A stretch of DNA of 64,000 nucleotides from Struthidea cinerea. Its lineage: Eukaryota; Chordata; Aves; Passeriformes; Corcoracidae. The position numbers were made by a program, and so were the translations under genes. The stretch covers positions 1,441,466 through 1,505,465 of the forward strand of contig VZTI01003146.1 of the NCBI GenBank assembly GCA_013397865.1, in the 5' to 3' direction. Position 1 is the first letter of the stretch, and each line of letters begins with the position of its first letter. The notes beneath the pieces are model-generated. The model did not search any database. It saw nothing but the letters and a program-made list of their open reading frames with translations, and was not told where the DNA came from. Positions 1-14,600 of this stretch are shown in pieces.

Positions 1-3000
1 GGTACCGCGTCAGGAATGAATAAATATGACGGCTTTTGGCTTACATGAGGCGGAGCGTGTCCCTGCGATGTGTCCCTGCGTGCTGGCAGCTGCTGAGAGT
101 CGAGTGATAAGCGCACCTTTTGGGGTTTTTTTGTTGTTTTTGTTTTTTTTTTTTTTTCCTGTGCGCATAGAGCAATCATCAACGCCTTTTTTTTTTTCCT
201 TTTGTTCTTTTTGTTCAAAATTTTATTTCATTAGTGGTGTAAAATGGATTGTTGCGATATATCAGCATACTGAGAGGACTGTACGATAACCTGTGTGTAT
301 GGCTGTAGAGGGTGCCCGAAATTCCAAGAGGAGTATGCAAGGAGAACAGAAATGAACAAATGTGCGTACAATCTGATTTTAGAAAGGTATTGATCCATTC
401 TTAGAGTGGAAGATGAAGCAAAGTATACGTGTGCTTTGAGTAACAATGTAAATAATCAAAAGTATGAGTAATTGGGTTAGTAATCAGGACTTAAATGCTT
501 TCTTCTTCTAGAAGGATAAGGGAATAGTTTAAGAGAAAAGTGTTGCTCTGTAGAAGATATCATGAATGCTAATTTCTCTCATTACATCAGCTGCTTGAAT
601 GCTGTAACTCATGCAGAAGTTTCTTTATTGGGTAGAAATTATGTTTTGCAGTATACCGTACCAAAGTATTGTGAACTCTGGAACAGGTTATTCATAGGAA
701 GATAGTATTTGGCAGGCTTCATTAAGGTATTGGTTCATCAAGCTTATTATTCTGCCACCAGCAGCATCCGTTTCCCGATGCCTTAGTCAAGAGGGGTATC
801 AGATGAACTGAAGTAAATCATGATGTTGGATGTGCCAGTGATATCACATAAATGTTACTAACTGAAAATTTTGACATATTGGTGATAACTAGGAGAGCAT
901 TTTGCAGGGAAAAAAAACAGCAACAAGTCTGCTTATCTGTAAAAATAATTTAGTTCTGATAGGAATGATTTTCTGGAATAGCTGTGGTAACCTACAAATT
1001 GGTGTGTATTGTGCTCATTATTTTCATGAGCAAATCAAAGCCAGAAACGAGCTGTACTGAACTGATTAATTCTCTCTTTTCTCCTACATGAAGCTAAAGG
1101 ATCAGCCTTCAAGTATTAATGTTCTCTTGCACTGTGGAAGGATTGTAACTGCTTTGGTGACAGTCACAATGAACGAATTTCTGCGGATGTAGGGAGGAGG
1201 AAGCAGGACTATGTATACAGCTTCATTATTAAGAAAACCAGGTTGTCCTCTGTCTGTTACTGGAATTTTCAGCAGTTCCATAGCTTCCAGCCTCATGCTA
1301 TGTCTTCAAAACTACTAACTTGCCAGACTCTCATCCTACAAAATATTGAACAATTTCTGGAGGTTCCCAATGTTCTTATCTTCTGTTTAGAGCAGGGAAC
1401 TCTCAACACCCACAAAAATTCTTAGAGTTTAAGAGCAGCATGGATTATTAGGATCATCTAATATACCACCATACATGACAAATGATGGACCTTCAAACTG
1501 GAACAAAATGTCTTACGTTAAATTGCTCTGTATCTGTCAGGTTGGTGACCTACTCACAAAAGGACGACAGTTGTCCGAACCCAGAGCAACGTTTGTCAGA
1601 GGCTCTGGCTGAGAATGCTTACCACAAGGTTACAAAACCTAACAGGGACAGGAGGAGTGACTGCCTATGAAGATAGAGTTTCTCAGAAATTGTGTTTATA
1701 AGCAAGTAATATTTTTCATAGTCACAATAAAATTGTTCCGTCAGTCTTTGTCCTTGAAGATCTTGAAGTGGCAATTGCTTTGGACATAAAGTAAACAAGC
1801 AGTGCAGAAGGATACTTATGCCAAGGGCAGGTAGAAGAAATTAGATGCAAATATTTGCACTTCAGATTTCATTCAGCCATGAGGAAGGTTTCTCTAGAAA
1901 CTACACAGGTTCTGGAGTGAGGTGTCTATTTGCATTTTAAGGAAAACAAGCAAACAAACAAAAAAAGCAAAACCTAGAGTAATGTCAAGCACATAGATTT
2001 TTTTTATTTTAAATGATCATTTCATCAGGTCAAAAAACTCAAAGCTTTAACAGTCCTACTATTTAAAAATTTTGTAAACCAGGTGTTTCATTTTTTAATA
2101 GAAACATGTAAATTTTGTGATTTTGTTAAAGGATTGATTTATACTGATGTGAAATTATAACGTGAGTATTTGGTCTCATTTTTTCTTACTGGAACAGGAG
2201 ATAAAGGCATTACAGTTCAGAACTTCAGACAGATGATGCTGTTTTCACTACACCAGAACACCAGTAAATAAAATCGTAATAAGTCTGTTCATAAGACTCT
2301 ACACACAGATTATCTGGTTTTTGATTAAAAGAACAAAATTACTTTCAATATAACCATTTTATGTGAAAGGGAGGTGTAAGGCCCACAAGTATTCAAACTT
2401 ATAAAAGTGCATGAAGTTCATCTCCCATTTAACACCAGTGAAGTCCTTTTTACATTCTTACAGTTGCTTCATTGTTCTAGCTGAATTCAACCACTATGAG
2501 GTCTTTCGAGAAAAAAAGACAGTGCTTTGTTCAGGAGGCGACTGAAAAGTGCATTACTACTTTAAATAGTGCATTATGTGCCAGTTGAAATAGAAGCTAA
2601 AATACTTCTGAAAACCAGGAGGTTTTTTTTTCCCCATTCCTACACACACACTCCTGTGGCTAATCAGCATTTTAAATACCTAGTGAGGTAGATGTGGCTG
2701 TCTCACACTCAAGATATGCATGGACAAAGTAAAGTTCTCCATTGCCTTCTTTCATGTGGAGTTGATGAAATAGCTACTTTTCATAAAACCAACCATTCAG
2801 GGTGCTCTCACAGCGAACTGGAATTCAAATCTGATTTAGCAGGCTGGATTGTGCTAACTGATCCACAGAAGGTTGTGACTCTTTGTTTGTGAATCTCTTC
2901 TCTTCTAAATGCTAAATTGCGAAACTTGTTGATAGTATCAGAGCATGGAGAGCAAGACCAAAAGTCTGAAGCAAGTCCTAACCCTTGAGATGCTTGTTAC

Positions 3001-6000
3001 CATCTGCCACTGCCATGAGTACAGGACTACTGCAGAACAGGCTGCCTGGCATGTTTTGTAGTAGGAAAAGGCTTTCAGACCAGAAATGAGTGAAATTTAA
3101 TCTACTCCGGAAAAATAAATTCCCGGTTCTTGAGCATGAAGTAGAAGCTCTGTTACATACACTGTCCACAATGGGCAGTAAATTAAAATTTAATGGAGAT
3201 TTTCCTGTGCATGTAACAGAAAAGAAAAAAGTAAAATCAACCAAACCTAAGAAAGAGCAAGATTCAGATCGCCTGGCATTATAGGAGCTGGGAAAAAAAT
3301 AAAGACTGGTAAACTGAATGCCTTTAAATAACCAGAAAACATCATGAAAACCTAAAACTTTCAGAATGCACAGGAAGTGTAGTTATTAATTCAGGAATCA
3401 TTTTTCTTACACCCAAAATAGATTTCAGACAATGGTTTAGATTAGAAATACTTGACACAGGTTGTTCTGTATTTATTTCATTTTTGTGTTGGTTTCTCCT
3501 AGATTTCAGTTGTACTTCTAGCTGTAAAAAGGTGAACACCCATACTAGAGGCTTACACAGTGTTATGCCTTGTAAGAAAGAAATTGTGAAGGAAATATAT
3601 TTGTTTATATTTCTGAGAGAACTCTCTGTGTACTTTTCTTTCATTGTTGCCATTTACTACTTCCCATTTGTTGTGATTCAGTCATTTAGAGAAGAGTTGG
3701 GGGGTTTTGCTCTTTTGGTTGGTCTTTTTTAAGGATTAGTGGTTTTAAAACAATGAAAACTAGTGAAGATATGCAGAATAAATATGATGCAACTTTAATT
3801 TTATTAAGATAATCTGATTTCAGGCTGATAGTACTTCTTTAAGTTTTGACCTACCATGGTCAAGTCGATCTTGTATTTCTACTTACAGTAATAATTGATT
3901 ATTATTTTGATAATATGACATGCATAACTTAGAAAATACTTAATTTCATACACGGCGTTTTTTTACACAAAGGAATCTTAACACCTATGCTATTCGCAGC
4001 AAAATTGTGGATAATTTACAGTACCATATAACTGCTCTGTATTAACATGTATCATTGTCTTTACAGAATCATCTGGGAAAGAAAAGCAGCACTGGACAAA
4101 CTTTAAAATAATTTTAAATTTCACTGGCTGGGAAGGGGGAACTTACCCAGACACTCTTTAGCCTAAATCAAGGTATGTCAAAGTCAGTGGAGCAGCTGCA
4201 TTGATTTCAGTGCAATTGAAGCTGAACTATCCTTTATGTCCTAGGCTATGTTCTGGGAAAACGTACACACGCACACACTTTTATGAGGTTCTTTTTTAAT
4301 AATTGTTTCTATTGGCACCTCACTGCCAAGCAAACAGTGGATATAGTGTCTCGTTCTTATTACTGTGTTTCCTTTGTTACACTTGGCCATTTATTGCCCT
4401 GCAATGTGAATGCTGAGACTATGAAAAGCCTTAACTGAATGGTAGATCTGTATAATTAATGTCTGCCAGCCTTTCTAGAAATATTGAAGCACAGGATGTA
4501 TTATCCCTCCAGTCCTAGCCTTACACATTTAGATTTTAATTCATCTAAGGATACTTTTCACTATCTGGTGAAAAAGAGGATATTCTACCTGATCACAACA
4601 AGACCTTTTTTTCCATTAGCAGTATCTGTTTCACACATGGAAGGTTTAATTGTTTCCAGGACAGCTCCATTAACTCCTGAAAGTGTTACCAATACAGGCC
4701 TCCCCAGAGCGAGGATGCTAATTAGAAAGAAAACTGACCTTACAGTAGTTTGAAGAGTGGTGTCTTTTTTTTAAGAGAGCAGGAAGGCTCATTCCCTCAT
4801 TGACATAGTGTTTCTTCCGGAATGTAGGAATAACTGCTAGTTATTTGAGCTCAGAGAATACCTGTAAGAAATGATTTATTCCCACAGTGGAACAGCCTCT
4901 TCAGACAACCAACAACAGTGAGCCTAATAATCATTATGTAAACAATGTGAAGATGTCTGTTCAAGGTCTATTCACTTCAAGGAATGTCCTTTGTGACCAA
5001 ACTGTGTGTCAGCTCCAATGTCCCTGACTCAGTGAGTTAGGCATATTTGGAGGTTGCCTTATGAAGGCTTGGATTGCTTCTTTAGATACCCAGATGTCAT
5101 TAGTAACACATCTGGCCTTTGTCACATTTACACTGGTTTGATGATAAAGCTGTTTTAAGTCTGACCAAAAAATAAATCTGTATAGGACTAAAGACTAAGT
5201 GTAAATACAAAATGTAAACAACATTAAAATAGATGGCTGAATAATAAAAACATAGATCCTATAACAAGTTAAAGCATGATATCAAGACTTGTTAAAATAA
5301 TTTGAAGTTTTGTATTGATGGTCAGGCCTTTAGAATCTGTATAAAAAGTAGCTGGATTAAAGATAGGTACTGTGGGAAAAGAAATTACCCCAAACTTATT
5401 TATAAGGATCACTACCTAATGCATCAAATAGGGAAGGTTTTGGCCAAAAATAAAAGACAATAATTATCAGTCAAATCCTATAAGTTCCATATTTTTCCCA
5501 GTGAAGGTTGTGGTTTAAATATTTTCTAGGAGGATTTGTCTAGAAAGCAGAAGTGCATTATAGCTGCTACTTTACAGTGAAGGGAGAGTAAAATAAACCC
5601 CAGATCCTGACTAATGACTCAGGCTTATTTGCTTTTTGGCCATTGCAACAGGAAGAACGCCCAGTATGAAAGTCTTCTGGCAGTTTAACAAAATTCACAG
5701 AAGAAAGTCCACTTTCATGTCCTTGTCAGACAAGCACAATGGAAATGTATGTACGTGCTTCTGAATATAAACAGGGAGCATAGTCTGAACAGCGAACATG
5801 AACTCGTTTAGTGGCCACAGGTGGTTGTGTATCTTAGAAATGTACTGTGAATAAATGAAAATGTTCTTTTGCTGGGCATGAGGTGTGACTGTGAGCTGCA
5901 TCCTGCTCTCTGCCCAGGACTGTCAGTGCTAAAGAAAGTTTCTGTGTTCTTGCTGACATTTCAGAAGTTGTGAGCTATGATCTGGACTTGCTCCATTGGC

Positions 6001-8635
6001 AAAAGAATAGGACAGGTCACCCCATCTCAGCAGTGAAACTGTCAGTATCAAGGATAATCCTCCTCAGTCTCAACAGCAGTTACAGGGAAGTTGACGCTAA
6101 GGTCAGGCAACAAGGCAAGACCAGTACTAGTGCCAATGAACCTGTCAACATTAAACACCTCTTTTTCAGAGTAGTACTTTAATGCTTCAATATTCTGTGA
6201 TTCAGACTGTATCTTGACATGGTAGGGGGTTTTCCATTGATTTGGGTGAAGCTAAAGCTGTCAGACATAGTAGAGGCCAAGCAGACAAGGCCAGGAAAAG
6301 GACAGACCTTCAGAAACTGAAGGTGACATTGAAGGAATCCAGCATCAGACACAAAAAATGCCCAACAAATTCAGAAGATATTTTACACTCTGTGTGCGTA
6401 CTTGTATTTCTGAGCTTGGCAGCCACACAGCTGTGAGTATTGCTGCTTCCTCCGAAATTGCAATCTCTATCAGATTGTGTACTGAGCAAAGGAATAAGCT
6501 TTTACTTACACCATGGATGGTGTCAGAATTCACAGTTCCTGCATCACCTGAAAGAAATGACCAGACCAAGCAAAGTTTCCAGTGAAATCAGCACGTTTAA
6601 GTCAGTTAAGGGAAGAGTTTCATCTACAGAGAGAGAAAATAATTTTAAACAACACTTTTCCAACCAACATACAAGAGCTCAGTGCTGGAATCAAAAAACT
6701 ATCCTGGCACTATGCCCTTTGCTCATTTTGAAAATATTTCCAGGTGTGCTACTTTATTGTTAGTATGTTAGCTTAACATTACAACAGTTCCAGTGAGAGG
6801 TTGTAACTTGAGAGTTTTCTCCAGTACCAGACTTGATGCTAATAGCCTTTTGGAACTTTTGTCCACCTTCTTTCACTCAGCATAACCAGGTGCAAAATAG
6901 ATGCAGCCAAGACAAGTGATCATCAGCAGGAGGAACTGTATTTCCTTACCTTCTCCCAGATCTAGGTGAGAAAGGAGCCGCTCCTTGGGAGTGGGCTTTA
7001 TGCCAAGTACAGTGGTACCTTTGTTAGGGCAATCACTCAGCTTCATTATTACCCCATTTTTATCAATTAGCTCATTGAAAGGAAGGATTAGTGCAAGTTC
7101 TCTTTCTGCACTATATTCTATGATAAGTTTGAGAGGTGTTGGGACATTTACTACTGAGTGATTGGCAGCTGGAGTCTCAGAACTAGTGATGGTTTATAAC
7201 TCTTTTCAGAATTCTGCTAGGGAACAATGATACCAGTCTGGGAGCATTAGGAAAAAAAAAAAAAACCAAAACGATTTTACTTAACTGAGCCTTTAAAAAT
7301 CTGTATGTGCTTAGTAGAGAGTTGATAAAAGGGAACAGCTGCATCCTTAAAGAATCTATACCCATAAAGTAAGCTCAGACCTCTGCTTCTTTCTTGACTA
7401 ATGCAGCAGCTAAGAAAGCTCACTCTCCTTGGAATCATTACCAGGCTTTACATCTGCTGATCCCTGACAGCAAATGATTTTTAAAAAATATTCTTCACCA
7501 CTGCAAGAGCAAAACTGAGTTTTTCTAAACTGGTTATCTCTCTCTAATCAAGCTCAGGTAGGGATGGATACTGGAATTAACAATGGTATGTTTATTTCTT
7601 CAATAGGAGACAGAAAGAGAACAAAAGGGATTTGATGGGGTGTTGGGATACAAGATGAAAAGCAGGATTGTCTGCATGAAGAAATCAGATGTTGCTAAGA
7701 TAGAAGGGGATATCTAATGCTGTGAATTCGGCACCTGATCTTTTTGCACATCAAATAAAATAAGGGTCTGGTAGAAATCACTCTGTCATCATGTAATTAG
7801 TAATTGTGTTATAATCTGAAAAAGGGGTATCAAAATCTGTTTGCATGTGAGAACTTAGTTGTCATTTCCTAATTTTGTATACTTGAGTTTTCAACCACAG
7901 CAATGTTCTATTAATGTAGCTTTGGTGTGAAAGGCTGGGTGTTACTCAAGGGGAATGGAGAAGATGGAGTCTCAGTAAAGATTCTGTTGTTTCAAGCCTT
8001 GTACTGACTGCATTGCTCACAAGTGCCTATATGAACAGGAAGCTTTTTTTCATCATTTCTTTCTAATGATGGCATCTATGAAAAAAACCCCAAAACCTAC
8101 TAACAGGCACAAGTCAGATGCCAAGATATCATTGAAGGTCATTGAAGGTCTCAGAATATTATGATAGTCCAAGCTGTTTGTATTTGTTGTAGGCTACAGT
8201 TAGAATAAAATTCTGCCATCAGATTTGGGGTTTGATCCCTGAAATAATACAACAGATATTCTCCCCTCTAAGCATTTTTTAAGAAACTAGGGCATTAATA
8301 AATGACATTTTTTGAAAAATATTTTGACAGCATTGCTGTAACAGGGCATTGGCAGAAAGACAATCCTATCCACCAGCATTCACATGGTAAAGGCTTAGAT
8401 GCAAGTGACACCTGCATGACAAATTGGATGCTATAAAGATACAGCTGTTACTGCTTGACTTCCATCCATCTGCCCCATCACCTCAGTAGATCAGTTGTTA
8501 CATGTGCTAGTAATCAGGTGCACACAATGATTAATTCGATAATCTTTGTACTGATGAGCAGATTTAGGCTCAGAACAAAGAAAGGTGTGGCCTACCTTTC
8601 CTGCAGTAACTGATAGCAGAATGACCATGACAACA
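1..8635. other. Unique non-coding sequence, no gene recognised
   Basis: About 8.6 kb in which I recognise no exon, RNA gene or well-defined mobile element. Open frames here are all under about 105 codons and show no domain. It contains T-rich tracts near the left end (annotated separately) and a 10-bp direct duplication (ATTGAAGGTC twice, 8131-8150). A short stretch around 4170-4230 vaguely resembles the AGTCAATGGAG-type motifs of old amniote MITE relics, but too weakly to call. Intergenic or intronic is the best description. Confidence 0.6.
121..220. repeat. T-rich low-complexity tracts
   Basis: Two T-rich runs broken by single G or C bases, at about 124-157 and 188-220. They contain homopolymer T runs of up to about 15. 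No LINE or SINE body could be recognised on either side, so this may be simple-sequence expansion or the decayed A-tail of an insertion on the minus strand. Confidence 0.7.
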
Positions 8636-8680
8636 CAATCACAGAACCATTTAGGCTGGAAAAAACCTCTAAATAACTAA
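8636..8680 (-). mobile_element. CR1 LINE, 3'-terminal fragment
   Basis: The plus strand reads AATCACAGAACCATTTAGGC and then a TGGAAAAAACCTCTAAA-like stretch. This is the reverse complement of the avian CR1 3' end: terminal octamer, then the TTTAGGTTGGAAAAGACCT block. Only about 45 bp is recognisable, so it is a very short, strongly 5'-truncated or decayed copy. CR1 copies normally lack a poly(A) tail and target duplications, and none is seen here. Confidence 0.6.
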
Positions 8681-11600
8681 CTTAAGGTGACAAAATGTGA
8701 AGTCCAGCAGAGGAACAAGCAGAGAATACTGTCTTAAGACATTTGAAGGCTGATTTTAAAGAGGAATTACACCAGCTGAATTAATATTATGTTCCAGTTG
8801 ATTTTCTAGACCTGTGTTCCTTCTGCTAGGAAAGGAGGCAGCCTTTCAGAAAATATTAATTTTGAGTTTCCTCTGCTGCAAAGAATAGCCTCAGAATAAG
8901 GACATGCTTGAAGCTATTTGTCACAAAATGTTTAGGTTGGCCAGAGAGCTTGAGACTTCACCAATATGCCTCAGATATGCAGTGCAATGGAGTTTCAGCA
9001 TAGTGTACATCTCTGATATAACTGATGCTTGACATGCTACTTCAAAGGCGTCCTTTGAAGAAAATTTCAGTAGACCCAGTCTTCAGCCTGTGCACAGGGC
9101 AGCTGTGCAGTTCCACACCAAGTCTAGTGAGAAAATGACACTTTCTATGCTAGAACCTCAACATATATTGCACTGATCAACCTTCCTTGAATGACAGGAT
9201 TGTACCACAAAGTCAGTATGCCCACAATTCCATACTTGCCGTTAATTTTGATGCAAACATGTTGATTCTTTTCTCTTTTTTTTTTCTCTCTTACATTTGT
9301 AAGCCCTGGGTCACCAGGATTTCTCTGGAGACTGAAGAAGCTTGTTTCAAAACGTTGTGTCGGTTTATTAGGGCTGCTCACTCTAGGAGTCTGAAAGCAA
9401 TATGCTTTCCATTATGTGTGTGTCATTTCACCAGGGACAGAAAGATATGGATGAGGTAAGAAGTGCAAATGCAGGAGGACAAGTAGTTAGTAGAAATTAC
9501 TAAACGCCAATACTAAAAATATCCTGTCCCCACCAGTTTAAATTCACACCTACTCCTCTGAGTAGGTAAGAGAAAAAAGAAAATTTCCATCTGCGGCTTT
9601 TGAAACTTCATTGGTAACCTGATCACTGAGCACCAGATCTTCAGCTGGCAGTGCTGAAACTTTACCATGTTTCTGAAGGATCCATTCTTCAACACCAGAC
9701 TGCCAACTTGAGAGTCAAAATGCCAAATGACTCTCAGCAGTACTTGAGGGCAAACAACAACAAGTGCCTGGGGATCTCGCACGATATTGTCGGCCTGACA
9801 AGGCTAAGCTGGGTAGTAGAATAAAGCAGTTTGCAGTTGGGTGGATTGTACAATTCATTCCTTAGCCTCTTCCTCTAGCTACTATGACTCTTCTCAGTTC
9901 TGCCTCCAGTACTGCTGCTCAAACCTATTGCTTTCCTGAGACCTAGACACTAGTTCTTAACGAAGCAAATCAGTAGTACATTGGCTATTTAAAACTGGGG
10001 GATGAGAGTCTCAAGGCAAACCAGACACCAGAATAACATTGCAGTGTGGAGTTGGACTGGGCAGTGAGCAAAGAGGACAGAATCAAAGAGCTGCATCATG
10101 CATTTACGAAGTTTAGGTGAAATGAGCACCATGGTACACTAGGCTGGAATGTAGTTGGTGGAAATGTGGGCACAAAGGTCTTTTTGACTGGTAAAGGCTG
10201 TTAATGAGAAAAATTACATAGCTTCTAATTGGTATGCATGTTAAAAGCTGTGCCCCAAACAAATGGAAATCAGATAGGATTCTGAACAGGCTGTGTAAAA
10301 TAAGTCCCAATGAACAGAACTCAGAGGAGAGGAACTTGCAAGTGAATTTTACCAGTCACTGCAAATTATCTCAGATAGATTCTTTATACTTACATATTTT
10401 TGTGATGTCAAGCTGCAAGAGCTCAGAAATTTTCCAGAGCTTGTTGCAAATGCTATGACTCAGCAGAGGTCTGAGACTCTTCGGGACAAGACCAAAGATC
10501 CCATCTCTAGCCTCAGTGAGTCACCAAAGGCTATGGGTGCTGAGGCCACAACTCTGGAAAGCTATACAAGTATGCTGAGCACTGCATATTGTCAGTTTTC
10601 ATAGGGGAATCAAGAAGGCGCTTACAGGATTATGTAAACGTTTGCAGCAGAGCAGCACCATGTGTCGACCAGGTGAGCCGTGGCCCAGCAGGCTGCTTTC
10701 TCTGTACCAGGGCCATGGAAAACCAGCTGTGATTGCAGCTATCACCACTGAGAGAACAGTCAGGATGAACAGAATTAAACAGTCTGAAACAATTATCACA
10801 TAAGAAATTGTTCCAGAGGGAATCAAAGGGTGCAGTAGTAAAAAAGAACTAGTTAGGTGGAATCTACTACTGCTGTTATGAAAACATTGATTTGGGAAAT
10901 AAATTCTTAGGTAGTAACCTGTATATGATACAGAGGTAATTTTCCAGTTGACACATTTTCTTCAGAGGGGAAGAATATCAGCCTGACTTTTGTATTTCTC
11001 TAGTTATAGGAATCCCTTTCCTAAATTTCTCATCTATTCATATATTTCCAGATTCCCTTGATTTTTTTAAAGGCAGTTATTCGTGGCTGCAAGTGCAAAC
11101 ATCTGGGCAGTGGGAGGGAGTAAAAGGTAGCCAGAATAAAGAACAATTGTGTGGAGCACAGACAAATCACTGAAGAACTTTGCTGCATATTGCTTGATTT
11201 CTTTTTTTTTCTTTTAGGGCTTGCGTTGGTGGGATTTACAGCCTAAAAGCTAACTCATTGTTAATGCTGGTTCTCATCTGGGAATAGACACATTTAAATG
11301 CTCATACTGTTGTAGGCACTGAAATTCAGCAAGCCTTTTTTTAACACTGCTGTTCTATAAAAAGCATAGGGAATGCCCATAAGAGGATCTTTTCCTTTAG
11401 CAAAACGACACAACCTGATTAGAACATTACATAATCTTAATGTGCCTTTGGTATCTTTGGTATCTAACACAGAACTCAACCCCTAAGGTGCTGGTGATAA
11501 CAGCATGCTGGAAAATGTAAAACTGCCCGTCGGGTGACTTTTTCATTGTTTGCCCAGAACTGATGGCAGTTGCTACATGAGAAGAAACACATGAGAGGAA

Positions 11601-14600
11601 AAGAAGGATGGCTGCCAACAGTAAAAGTCACTGTTGCTCTTTCCTCTACAACTGTGACAGGAAGCCAATGCTCCAGCCATAAGCAGGGACAGGTTGGTGG
11701 AGGATTAAGGAGAAGTGACAGATACCTGGACTCCGAAGGAGGTTGAGAATATCTGAGCAAGAAGATGGTCGTTGAATGCAGATCTCCAAAACAGAATGAA
11801 AATAAGTATTAAGAACACATGAAGGGGGAAAAAAAAGGAGGGGGTGGAGAGAGGAATATATCAGGAAGAAGAAAATGCAGCATGGTAAAAGAAAATGTGG
11901 AGGTGAACAATGGAGCCAGAGACCTATGCAAAAATAAATGCAAATGAAGGAAAAACATTCTTTGATGTTTCAGAGAACTGAAGGAAGTAATTAAGATGAA
12001 ATCTGGGAGAAAATCAGAGAGAATAAACACAGAAGGCTACAAAGATCATTGCAGTTCACAGCTTTCCCAGTGTGCTGAATGACTAACTCAACAATCTCAT
12101 CCAACTTGTGAAATACTCAAAATACCAGTAGTTAATTTTGTAACCTCCTCCCTGGAAATGCAGTACACTTTTTATACCACTAGAGGCGTGTCTCACAAGC
12201 GGAAGTAGTGATTCATTTGATAAGTTATTAACTATTGAGCCCAACTGTCCCATCAGTAACCAACTTGAATAGGAAGACCAGTAAATGTGATGACAGAGGT
12301 ACATTAGTGAGTAAAACAGTGATCATTCGGTAGAGGTTAATTGGGAACAGCAGAACAGCTATGCTGGCTCTTGCCCACTCTGAGCTCGCGCAGTAAATAA
12401 GTGTAGTCAGTCTCTAAATGTTACGTATAAGAGTGAAGTCAAGATAGAAGATCTGAGCCTATCCCTGATCTGATCTCTTAAGAAAAGGACAGGACATTTT
12501 ATGAATATCGGCTCTGAGTATAAATGAACTCAGAATGTAAGCAGGGATTGATATATTTGATTTATAAACACAGTATAGAAAACAATCCCTAATTTCTTAG
12601 AGTTCTTGGCATCTTGCAAGGACTCCTGTCCCTTTTAGTATCCAATATGGATTATGTTCAAAGTAAATTCCTCTGTTAAATGTCAGCAAATCCAATAAAT
12701 GCATTAACGTCTTATCTAAGCAGATTGTTCCAAGTGATTTTACAATGGTTAGTACATTTTATATGCAGCAAAAGTCTTTAGCAATATCTTTTTTTCTTGG
12801 TTTCGTGTTAATTTGGCAAGGACTGACACACCAGGCTTCATCACAGACCAAGACTGTGTCAGGCAGGATGAACTCCTGATAAACATTGACCACTGAGACT
12901 AATAATGTGTGGTTATGACAAATGTTACTCCTGTGTGGGCACTCACAATTCTCCTCAAAGCAGACTATGAGAATATTTGCAGCACCTTTTGTCTTTCCTT
13001 GTAAACTGATGAAGCCCCCACCAAAATGCAAATAAAAATGCTGCTTTAGTCATACCACCAAGGTCTCATCCTTTCTGCTTCCAGCTTTAACAGAAAGATT
13101 GTTTGGAAAAAAAACCCTAACCACATCAATGACCAAAACAAACAACTCACCAAAACAGACTAACTCAGGGTAAGGACTTAGGCTCAGCTGTTGCGGGCCA
13201 AAATTCCTTTTCTCAGAACTTTATCCCAAATATTCAAAGTCTAACAGTTCATGTCTGCCTCCAGCAGGCAGCAGGAGATTCTGACAGATTCAGTTATTCA
13301 GACTCATATCTGGGGCAGCAAGAGGTTCCTGCTCATTTGTCAAGTACAATTTGAGGTACAACTAAGATTTTTGTGTTATGAGGGTTTCACAGCCCCTTTT
13401 TGCAGAATGCAGTGCAGACGAAACATTTGAGTTAGCAAAAGGATAATGCAGAGCTTGCAATGCGAAGTTCGACCAGATAAAATTGTAGAGGGAGCATTTT
13501 TAAGAGAAAGATAAGTAGACGTCACATTAGGGTTGAGTCCTCAGGAAGCTAGAATTGAAATTCTGTGGCTTCAAGGGTCTTTGGAAAATGGCAGCTTTAT
13601 TCCTTGGAGGATGCAGTAACGAACCAGCTGGTAGGGAGGGGTGATACTAGATGCTGCAACATTTGCATTGAGGTAGGAGGGAAGCAGGTGAAGTTAAAGG
13701 GAATTTGCTCCAGTCTAATAGGCAGCTAAAGGAAAATTACTTTAGAGAATAAAAGCATAAGAAGAAAAAAAATCAGTGGCCCAGCATACTGGAAACTAGA
13801 GATGAATGTAAAGCTCTATTTTCTCGCAAAGACAGACACAATTTTCTCTCATTGACAATTTTATTGCCATTGCCCATCTGCAAGACACTGGAGGATCATG
13901 GCTCTGGAATCTCACAAAGTTACAGCCAGACAACCATTTCCCCAGAAAGTGACAGAGAAGAAAGTTTTATAGCACTGCTGAGGGGGTTTCTGAAAGAAAA
14001 AAAAAACCCTGCCTTGAAGGTGTTGTACACAGTCATGTAAAGTTTCAAGCTGGAATTGACATAAATCTCACATGGAGAAAGAAGGATGACAGAGCTGCTG
14101 TGGGACTTGCAGCCAGCAGTGGACCACCCCATGAAGACTGTTTTTCACTGACACATTAACTTCACAATACGCAGTTTTCAGTCCTGTTGATGTTGATGCA
14201 TCCTTCAGTTTCTAGCAGCTGCCTATGCACAGTATGTATTGTGGTAGAGGAATAATGAATCAGACAATGCTTTCTCATGAGACTAAGCTAAGCAAGATGC
14301 CTGTCTGGTGGTAGCCAGCTTCTTTACTAATAAAAAATTCAAACCATTACATCTCCTTCACTCTGGGGCTGGCTCCAACACTCAGTCAGCCTCTTCCTTA
14401 CAGAAAGCTGACAGTTAGACCAATTTTAAAGCATACAAATCTCCTCATCTTGTCTGCATCTTTCCCAAAAGAAGCAGAACTGAGATTAAAAAAACAAAAC
14501 AATATAGCCTAAACCCATAGTTTTAAGAGGAACTTGTCCCCAGGCAGGTACCTGATAAAGCAGCGTTCTAAACCACTTGTTCCTGGCATTCTTTTCACCT

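Noticed and set aside
4170..4230. AAAGTCAGTGGAGCAGCTGC stretch resembling an old MITE
   Set aside because: Only short, gapped similarity to the remembered motif, with no palindromic partner in a clear position.
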